Assembly (NCBI GenBank): GCA_029168955.1
Contig: JAPDOI010000143.1
Coordinates: forward strand, 992,001 to 1,056,000
Length of the DNA: 64,000 bases
Source of the DNA: Aplectana chamaeleonis
Taxonomy: Eukaryota; Nematoda; Chromadorea; Rhabditida; Cosmocercidae
Reading direction: 5' to 3'
The notes below the pieces were generated by a model. It made no database searches, was not told where the DNA came from, and saw only the letters and a program-made list of their open reading frames with translations. The stretch's first letter is position 1. Every line of letters starts with the position of its first letter. Positions 56,641 through 64,000 of this stretch are shown here, piece by piece. The translations under genes and the position numbers were made by a program.

Positions 56641-57400
56641 AGAGCGTCTTTCGCGCTAGTACCTTGATGCTCCCGTGATCCGCGATAGTACCGTGTTCGT
56701 CTCCCCCTAGTCTCGCGATCCGCGTTCGTTCCGCGATAGTTACCCAATCGACTCATGCGTTGGCATTCTCGTTCTCGTATCGTGATGTTACCGCGATCGT
56801 TGAGAGGTTTACCGCGCTAGAACCGTGGTGTACTCGCGATCCGCGATGGCACCGTGATCATCTTCCCCCGGCCCCGCGTTCGCATGATGTGCAGATTTGT
56901 ATCGTCCATCACTAGATGAGGGATCGCCGCGACGCTGCTTGGCGGGAAAAATTGCGCGATCAATAGCCACTCTCCCTTCGTTTTCCCGCGCGCAATTTTT
57001 CCCGCCAAGCAGCGGGGCGGCGATCTCTCATCCCGTGATGGACGATAAAGCAGCGCGAATTACGGCGAGGGCAATACCTTATAGCTTCGTGTTGATCTGA
57101 TAGACAACCTTCGCTCGGGTGAAAATCAAGAGGGCCTGGATGCGGTACCATCAAGAGGCTGGCGGAATCTCGCGACCGTCCCGCGATAGTTCAAGGCTCG
57201 GTTCGTCGCGGGTCCGCGATGTAACACCCCGAATACATCAATGTGCACACGCGATTCTCTCTCAGGTTGAAACTGGTAGGATCTCGCAATCGTTCCGTTA
57301 CAGGCCCAGGCTCGACCCCTCGCGGTTTTGCTATGGAGCATCGTGGGAGCATCGATGAACGATCGCGGTACGCCTGGGACATGTTGATCGTTTTGTTAAA
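56641..57400. repeat. CG-rich degenerate repeat with words CGCGATCCGCGAT, carrying a MITE
   Basis: CGCGATCCGCGATAGTACCG, TCGCGATCCGCGTTCGTTCC and CTCGCGATCCGCGATGGCAC recur at 56677-56860, and related words (CTCGCGACCGTCCCGCGATA, CTCGCAATCGTTCCGTTACA) at 57169-57302. A family-C MITE interrupts it at 56901-57047. No gene. Confidence 0.5.
56901..57047. mobile_element. Family-C palindromic MITE, copy 1
   Basis: Begins ATCGTCCATCACTAGATGAG and ends CTCATCCCGTGATGGACGAT, flanked by TA. Arms of about 65 bp (GCTTGGCGGGAAAAATTGCG facing CGCAATTTTTCCCGCCAAGC) surround ATCAATAGCCACTCTCCCTT. TA flanks suggest a Tc1/mariner-type target. Confidence 0.85.
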
Positions 57401-57462
57401 CGCAAGATCGACGTAGCAGTCAGCCGCAACTCTCTCCGTCCACCCGCTAGGGGGCTAGGAAC

Positions 57463-58629
57463 CAGGGATGTGCGTAATAGAAATTTTGTAATTCGTTAGT
57501 CGTTCAACCGGAAAAAACCCTCGTAAGCCGTTAGTCGTTAATCGTTTGTCGTTAAAAATCTAGGCTTCAAAAACAAGCACAGCTGAGTCAGAAAAAAAAG
57601 CCCTTATGAATAGAAAAAAAGCAAGGCATGAAGGATGTATGTTTTCCGAAGCATTCATGGCCATCAAAGACTCATTCCTTGGTAGAAAACCTAGTTCAAA
57701 CTGCAAACCTAAATCTACATAATTAAAAATAACTCCTTAACCACTCGGACTTCGCCGCACGGAAACCTAATAGTCGGAAAAATGTGTGTTTATCAATTTT
57801 GTCATTTTTTCGGTAAGAAAGGGAACAATATGGGAAACCGACAAAGTCTAGAACTCAGCTTTTTCAGTGCAAAATTTGCCATTCTGCGCTATTTGATGCT
57901 ATCTGAGATCTACCCGAGGTGACAAAGCGTAGAGCTGCAGCAACTTTGCACTAATTGTTCTTTGCTCAGCTTCGCGAACCGAGCGCTCGCGTGGTTTAGA
58001 GCTTGTTCCCATAATGGGAAAGTCAAAAGAAATTAACAGTGCAAGAGTTACCTTTGAGAGGTCCCAGGACCATTTTATGGAAACCCATATCTCGAATTTA
58101 TGACTGAAAATCGAAGGACGGCACCCTTATAATCCAATTATCGGATACAGTTCCCGTTGTTGAACAGTTGTGGCCTGCAGGCACCGCTCCATATTATCAC
58201 CTCTGAATGTGCCCTCTGCGAAAATCTCCGCTGGAGCGGGTCAGTGTCGGAACCGGTTCAGTGAGCCTACCATAAAGTAGCCCGGCCGACACGAGATCGC
58301 ATGCAGGCTGCGCCTAACCTTGAGCAACGTTCGGTTGGGGTGTTTAAGTGGGGATTCCAGAGCTGCGAAGCAGTGCCAGTAGAAATAATAAATACTGAAG
58401 GCTATGGTTATACTGTACCATTCAACTAGAACAACCAACAGGGTATCAATCCTGGTGTGAGGCTCGGGTTGGAGAGCGATTTGAATGACTATTGGCTTTC
58501 TAACGAATTTTGGGATTGCTTACGAAAATATTTTCAATTTCGTCAGATGTTAGCCGTTAGTCGTGACACCCAAAAAGCCCGTTAGTCATTAAATTCGTTA
58601 GTCGTTAGTCGTAATTACGCACATCCCTG
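57463..58629. mobile_element. Non-autonomous hAT-type transposon, 1167 bp, 8-bp target duplication
   Basis: Begins CAGGGATGTGCGTAA and ends TTACGCACATCCCTG, flanked by CTAGGAAC on both sides (57455-57462 and 58630-58637). Subterminal arrays of CGTTAGTCGTTA occur at both ends. No transposase frame. The CAGGGATG terminus and subterminal short-repeat design match the element at 2550-3005. Confidence 0.9.
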
Positions 58630-58733
58630 CTAGGAACCCTCCTGTCTACCCATCTGGAAGCCGGGAGCCTTCGTGTGTACGTGCCGGGTACCCAGGAAGG
58701 TGCTTTTCATTTACACAGTCATTTTCCGATTAT

Positions 58734-58881
58734 ATCGTCAATCACTGTATGAGGGATCGCTGCGACGCTGCTTGGCGGGAAAAATTGCGCGGGGGGCAAC
58801 GAAGGGAGAGTGACTATTGATCAAACGATTTCGCGCCCAACTGCTGAGCGCGGCTATCTTCCTGTGAGGTACCTACGATAC
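58734..58881. mobile_element. Family-C MITE, copy 2, hybrid right half
   Basis: Left half is the usual family-C end (ATCGTCAATCACTGTATGAG). The right half is different: CGATTTCGCGCCCAACTGCT, then GAGCGCGGCTATCTTCCTGT, ending ACCTACGATA. The same hybrid form occurs at 61851 and 62339. Confidence 0.75.
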
Positions 58882-58898
58882 TCGAAAGTGATTGCACT

Positions 58899-59045
58899 AT
58901 CATCCATCACTGGATGAGGGATCGCCGCGACGCTGCTTGGCGGGAAAAATTGCGCGCGGGAAAACGAAGGGAGAGGGGCTATTGATCACGCAATTTTTCC
59001 CGCCAACCTGCTTCGGGGCGATCCCTCGTCCAGTGATGGACGATA
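58899..59045. mobile_element. Family-C palindromic MITE, copy 3
   Basis: TATCATCCATCACTGGATGA to CCAGTGATGGACGATA, standard symmetrical form, 18 bp after copy 2. Confidence 0.85.
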
Positions 59046-59566
59046 TCTTTCGGTGATGTAACCTTAAATATTGCAACCTGATTTTAATGATTATTTCGCT
59101 TTTCAATAGTTTAGAAATATTGATTGTTCTAATATCCAACTATCCGACATATCTAGCTAAACCTAATATCCGAAAAACTCAATAATGCGATTTTCAAAAC
59201 TAAGCCATTAATTAACTACTTTAATATTGAAATTTCGGTCTATCGCAGAAAGGGGGGGCAGGGCTGGGCACGCGTCCCGGTTAACCTTAGGGGGGTGCAT
59301 ATTAGACGTTGCAGAGAGGGCAAAGGGGGGGGGGGTGCCTTAACCGAACACCAAAAAAAGGAACGAACTCCAAGTTCTGTCGAATTTCAGGAGAAAAAAT
59401 AATACGCACTATTCTTCTGATTTGTCATATATTCTTCCCCGCTTTTTGAGTCGAACACTTAAAGAATTCAAATTGTTGATAGAGATGCAGGTTGTGTTCG
59501 CAATAGTTCATAGTAGCTGTCAAAGTTTGCTTTGATGAAGGAATACACCACTCTGTTTTCTTGTAA

Positions 59567-59707
59567 CGTCCATCACTGGATGAGGGATCGCCGCGACGCT
59601 GCTTGGCGGGAAAAATTGCGCGATCAATAGCCAATCTCCCTTCGTTTTCCCGCGCGCAATTTTCCCCAAGCAGCGTCGCGGCGATCCCTCATCCAGTGAT
59701 GGACGAT
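59567..59707. mobile_element. Family-C palindromic MITE, copy 4
   Basis: CGTCCATCACTGGATGAGGG to CCCTCATCCAGTGATGGACG, with a small deletion in the right arm (TTTTCCCCAAGCAGC). Confidence 0.85.
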
Positions 59708-59911
59708 AGCAAGTAAGGATTGATGTGATGTCATGTTTCTTTGGTGCAACGTTCATTGATTACGCGGGTGGCTACCGATTCGAGGCAAAGATACTAAGAC
59801 AGCGCCCAGAAAAACTATCATTCAAGTTCAAAAAAAGATTAGCGAACTGATGTATAATAGCCTAGGTCGCTCATTTTGAGCCAGTCAAAGCAAGGCTTAT
59901 CGGGCTTAATA

Positions 59912-60060
59912 TATCGTCCATCACTGGATGAGGGATTGCCGCGACGCTGGTTGGCGGGAAAAAATGCGCGCGGGAAAACGAAGGAAGAGCGGCTACTGAT
60001 CGCGCCATTTTTCCCGCCAAGCAGCGTCGCGGCGATCCCTCATCAAGTGATGGACGATAT
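59912..60060. mobile_element. Family-C palindromic MITE, copy 5
   Basis: TATCGTCCATCACTGGATGA to AAGTGATGGACGATA, symmetrical form with a few substitutions. Confidence 0.85.
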
Positions 60061-60289
60061 CAAAATCTTCTTATAACTGTTATACTTTGCCATGACCAAC
60101 CGCTACGCTGCTTACTTTGCCCGGACTCATCCGAGCAGGCTAGGATTCATTTCGACAGTTTGAAAGTACAGATAGCACAGTCAGCATCACAACTAGTCTA
60201 CAGATTTTAATTCATGAGAATGTGACTCATGAAGAGAGCCAACTGTAAAAATTGAAGACTGCAAGTTACTATGAAAGAAGCGAATGACC

Positions 60290-61230
60290 GTGTCGTCCTT
60301 ATTGAGAAGTACCCTGTGCATAAAAACCCGAGTTTTATCCACCTTGAATGCCGCGATCCCTTGGAATTCGGCTAACCGTGCGACACGGTGTTTGTCCGCA
60401 GCTACACAACGCGCACTGGAGTGGACGCGCACGCAGTATTAATTAAAAATGTATTTTATTACAGAACGGGGCGGAGAAAATGATTGAAACTGGAGTAAAT
60501 GGAAGGAGGCACAAATAGGATTCTTTCAATGTATCCAGTATAGAAATTTAATGTAAACAAACTATGTTGGAGCGGAGTGAATTTTTTGGATGTGATAAGG
60601 TTCATTCAAACGAACCTAGTTGATTAAAAACACCCATAAACATGAGAACTAAGAGCATTGAGAGAAAAAGGAGGATCGGGCAAACATTTTAATACCAATA
60701 GGTTTGATATTCAATGTGATTTAAAGACCTTGAAACTCGTCCCGGTTTTGTCCCGGTTTTGTCCCGGTTTTCGGGGTAAAACCGGGACGAGATTTAAGGT
60801 CTTTAAATCACTTAAAAAACCGGTCCCATTGATGCTAGAATAATTTCCAGATTCTCCTCTTTCTCACAATACCCTTTGCTCTCAGTTTAATGCTAGTTTT
60901 GATCAACTAGGTTCGTTTGAATGAACCTTATCACGGCTAAATATTGATACCCGCTCTAACTTTGTTAATTTAGTTTAAATTTCTAAAATGGGTACATCCA
61001 GAATAGAATACCTTTACCATCTTCCATTTTCATCGGTTTAAATCCTTTTCTCCTCCCCGTTCTGTATTAAAATACACTTTTTATCAATATTGTGTGCGCG
61101 TCCATTCCCGTGTGTGCTGTGTAGCTGCGTACAAACACCGTATCGCACGGCGAGCCGATTTTTTAAGGGATCGCGGCATTCTAGGAGGGTAAAACTCGGG
61201 TTTTCTACTCCCTACGAATCACATGAATCA
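60290..61230. repeat. Long imperfect palindrome centred near 60765
   Basis: Arms of about 450 bp: ATCCACCTTGAATGCCGCGA (left) facing TCGCGGCATTCTAGGAGGGT (right), TACAGAACGGGGCGGAG facing CTCCCCGTTCTGTATTA, GATAAGGTTCATTCAAACGA facing TCGTTTGAATGAACCTTATC. The centre has CCGGTTTTGTCCCGGTTTTG tandem units and their inverse AAAACCGGGACGAG. It is a foldback element without coding capacity. Confidence 0.8.
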
Positions 61231-61850
61231 TAACATTGTTCCACAACACAAAATAGTTCTGATTTCCACATCAGAACAATCAAACACAGATCAACTAATC
61301 CTTCATAGGTTTATGAAAACATTCGACAGAGAACAATAATTATCGCAATAGTAGTAGTTCTGTTGTTGGTAATTGTTCAATTGTTTTGTATTGAAAAATG
61401 TTTTATCTTTTGTCATAACTTACCGTCTCACTAACAAATTTTCCTCATGGGGCTGTTTTGAAGTTCAGAAATTACACTACCCTTTTTGTTGCCATTTTCG
61501 GATTTTTCTCTATACAGTGCTTTTTTATATTCTTGTTTATCAAAATGAGGAAGTCAAGATCATAGCTGTCCAACTATTCGGAAAACAGCTGATTTCGATT
61601 TCCTATAAGGGGGTGCCTAAAAATTACCGAGCTAAGGGGGTGCATATTAAGAATCATCATGCCGGGACGTGTGCCCAGCCCTGGGGGGCTCTATTGTGCG
61701 ATTTACTAGGCGCGCGCCATTTTCCAGTGACGTCGCGTTTTCCCTTTGTATCCCTACATACGACCCTGCATGTCTTTGCTCCTCGTCTTGTCCCTTCTCA
61801 TTTTCCTCCTCGAGCACTCTACAAGGCGCAGTATCTTTACTCTCACGATA

Positions 61851-61999
61851 TATCGTTGAGGTCTCACAGAGAGATAGCCGCACTCAGCAGTTGGGCGCGA
61901 AATCTTTCGATCAATGGCCACTTTCCCTTCGTTTTCCCGCGCGCAGTTTTTCCCGCCAAGCAGCGTCGCGGCGATCCCTCATCCAGTGATTGACGATAT
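61851..61999. mobile_element. Family-C MITE, copy 6, hybrid form reversed
   Basis: TATCGTTGAGGTCTCACAGA, then TCAGCAGTTGGGCGCGAAAT on the left; standard family-C end (GCGGCGATCCCTCATCCAGT) on the right. It is the reverse orientation of copies 2 and 7. Confidence 0.8.
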
Positions 62000-62338
62000 G
62001 TGACGCGGACCCATCGCAGTGGAACCATACACTTCGAAATGTGCCGAATCTTAGCATTCTTATTTCAAAAATTCGCTTTTGTCTATGAGTGACACGTCGT
62101 ACCTTGGTTTGCTGTCACCCTCTCACTTGGTGTGAAATTTTTCAATATCACTCGGCACGATTTCGTGCGAACGCAGTGTGATGAGGTGCAAGACCCGATA
62201 GGGCAGTGACCGCGCACAACGTGAGTGGGTGAAGGCTGTAACAGTCTTGGCTCACAAGAAGAAATTTGTGAATTTAGTGATGGAATCGTAGCGACCAATA
62301 CCCAGTACAACATTTCATATTACTCGGCAACATCAGCA
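62000..62338. other. No gene seen
   Basis: Spacer between MITE copies 6 and 7 without recognisable content. Confidence 0.3.
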
Positions 62339-62487
62339 TATCGTCCATCACTGGATGAGGGATCGCCGCGACGCTGCTTGGCGGGAAAAATAGCGCGCGG
62401 GAAAACAAAAGGAGAGTGGCTATTGATCGAACGATTTCGCGCCCAACTGCTGAGCGCGGCTATCTCTGTGTGAGACACCAACGATAC
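62339..62487. mobile_element. Family-C MITE, copy 7, hybrid form
   Basis: Left end TATCGTCCATCACTGGATGA; right half CGATTTCGCGCCCAACTGCT, GTGTGAGACACCAACGATA. Confidence 0.8.
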
Positions 62488-62850
62488 TTGGATGCCTATT
62501 AAAGATCTCTCTTGTTCTCTGTATTGCCTCTACCAATCTTGCTTCCACTGTCACGTCTTCTAGGTCTTTTATACAAGTCTGCTTCTTCTTGGTGAACAAA
62601 TACTGATTTCATGTTCAGTGAAAATGTGTGCCAAATGATATGTTTTTTTGGATTCCAATAAAAATTGGGCTGAGTAGTTGTCCAAATCGGTAGTGTAATT
62701 CCCTCCGGATTGATAATATAGTCGTAAATGACCGGTTTCGAAATATTGCGTACCTTTCAGGTGGCGTTCGGGCGGTATTTAAGAAATCATCTGGAAAAAC
62801 CAGGAAGGCACCGTAGTAACTTCACGTCATACTGTATAGCTTTTGCTGTT

Positions 62851-62998
62851 ATCGTCCATCACTGTATGAGGGATCGCCGCGACGGTGCTTGGCGGGAAAA
62901 ATTGCGCGATCAATAGCCACTCTCCCTTCGTTTTTCCGCGCGCAGTTTTTCCCGCCATGCAGCGTTGCGGCGATCCCTCATCCAGTGATGGACGATAT
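62851..62998. mobile_element. Family-C palindromic MITE, copy 8
   Basis: ATCGTCCATCACTGTATGAG to CTCATCCAGTGATGGACGAT, symmetrical form. Confidence 0.85.
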
Positions 62999-63224
62999 GC
63001 TGTGTTTGCTCCGCTGGATCGTGTTGTAGGGATTTGTGAAACGTGTATTATAATGTAAAATTGTGCCTATCTCGATAAAAATTTTACTGAATTCTGATAC
63101 CCTTTTATGCAAGTAGCCCAAATGTTTAAATCACCTTGGTTTCTATTGGGTATTGGGTGTGATTTATAGGGGTTCTATGCTATTATTTGATTATCTTAAT
63201 TCTAGATTGCAACACGCGGTATTA

Positions 63225-63610
63225 TAAGCTAAACAAAAACACAGTGGAGCTGAATAAAAAGCTGAATTGCAGTGAAGCTGTATTATAAGCTGATTTACAG
63301 TAAAGCTGAATTATAAGCCGAAGTACAGTAAAGCTGGATTACAGTGGAGCTGTGCTAGAGGCTGAATAACAGTGGAGCTGAATAAAAAGCTGAATTATAA
63401 GCCAAATTACAGTAAAGCTGGGTTACAGTGGAGCTAAGTTAGAGGCTGAATTCCAGTGAAGCTGAATCGCAAACTGAATTACAGTAAATCTTGATTACAG
63501 TGGAGCTGAGTTAGAGGCTGAATTACAGTGAAACTGAATTATGCGCTGAATTACAATAAAGCTTGATTACAGCGGAGCTCAGTTAGAGGTTTGATTATTA
63601 CAGTGAAACG
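63225..63610. repeat. Minisatellite of GCTGAATTACAGT-like units
   Basis: Irregular tandem repeats of about 14-17 bp built from GCTGAATTACAGTGAA, GCTGAATTATAA and GTGGAGCTGAGTTAGAG. There is also a higher-order unit of about 70-90 bp. No gene. The remainder to 64000 has nothing recognisable. Confidence 0.75.
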
Positions 63611-64000
63611 CGAACCCTACAAAGCGAGAACGGGAGGTTATGCTATGAGATAGAGATGGAGATTGTACATCACCGAGAAAGAAACCCTGTTCGATAGGGC
63701 TTTTTAAAGGAATAGATGAATGTGATTCGTATTGCGTTCCCCAGGAGTGTTCGAATGCACAAATTGGTAGTGTTGAAATAAGTAGTCATATACCTGATGA
63801 TGATACAATCTCAGTTTGGTTGCTATACGGGTACCTGCAAAAAAAGTACATCGACAACTGTGGTATTCAGATAACATCGTCTTACCCTCAGTGCGTACGC
63901 AGCAATGAGAAGTCTTCAAGTAATGTGAAGTTTCTTGTAATAGTGTACTTGAATAACGATGGACATATGTGTTGTGCCGTTATTGTACATAAAAGGAAAG

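Larger units (their letters stand above)
59259..61682. mobile_element. Probable hAT-type element with 22-bp TIR, heavily nested
   Basis: CAGGGCTGGGCACGCGTCCC at 59259 faces GGGACGTGTGCCCAGCCCTG at 61663-61682. Both ends continue with G-runs and TGCATATTA. A clean 8-bp target duplication is not readable because of flanking G-runs. Inside lie two family-C MITEs and the long palindrome at 60290-61230. No transposase is seen. Confidence 0.5.

Noticed and set aside
61373..61993. 206-codon plus-strand frame
   Set aside because: It runs across the end of a hAT-type element, unique DNA and a MITE copy; composition is that of the repeats.
56901..62998. Regularly repeated palindromes as a CRISPR array
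   Set aside because: Units are TA-flanked, 147 bp, irregularly spaced by 18 to about 1700 bp and in a eukaryotic context; they are MITEs.
1..64000. tRNA, rRNA, snRNA and SL RNA genes
   Set aside because: I looked for tRNA B-box-like words, SL1 sequence and rDNA blocks and found none that fold or extend.

Overview
The window looks like nuclear DNA of a clade V (probably strongylid) nematode. The host genes have short exons, introns ending in TTTCAG-like acceptors and AATAAA signals. The one gene I can name fits this: a seven-exon proteasome subunit beta-7 gene (C. elegans pbs-7, human PSMB4). Assignment below clade level is inference. No tRNA, rRNA or SL RNA gene was seen.

Host genes are sparse. 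The 3' part of an unidentified six-exon gene lies at 287-1391. pbs-7 lies at 5234-8049, with a 1.7 kb intron full of foreign DNA. A two-domain ShKT gene lies on the minus strand at 15468-17560, with an apparently frameshifted signal-peptide exon. An unidentified gene with a basic tail lies at 42441-43205. Everything else is repeats and mobile elements in various stages of decay.

Region by region: 1-5 kb holds inverted-repeat elements, a hAT-type element with a perfect 8-bp target duplication and an RTE fragment. 8-25 kb holds MITE families (a TTAA family of about 480 bp, a 125-bp family with TTTAGTCTGA ends), a gag-like relic, a LINE 3' end and a degenerate inverted pair. 26-28.5 kb is a decayed LINE with PHD-like finger, APE endonuclease and truncated RT. 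32.6-33.5 kb is a second LINE relic. 35-41.7 kb is a large inverted repeat (2.1-kb arms, about 2-kb spacer). 43.8-52.4 kb is a third LINE split by a 6.2-kb insertion. 52.4-52.9 kb is a 42-bp tandem array with a TGACGTCA palindrome per unit. 56.9-63 kb is a cluster of eight copies of one 147-bp palindromic MITE, together with one certain and one probable hAT-type element. 63.2-63.6 kb is a minisatellite.

The most interesting object is the insertion at about 45097-51306. It has 268-bp direct terminal repeats (pseudo-LTRs) and, on the minus strand, an N-terminal GIY-YIG endonuclease (with an intron), a CxC motif and a Penelope-type reverse transcriptase. That is the permuted order reported for Naiad-type Penelope-like elements. 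Between the endonuclease start and the right pseudo-LTR lies an intact, divergently oriented, seven-exon gene for a 263-residue protein I do not recognise. A Penelope-like element carrying an antisense, intron-bearing cargo gene would be new to me. The unit is also visibly more AT-rich than its flanks.
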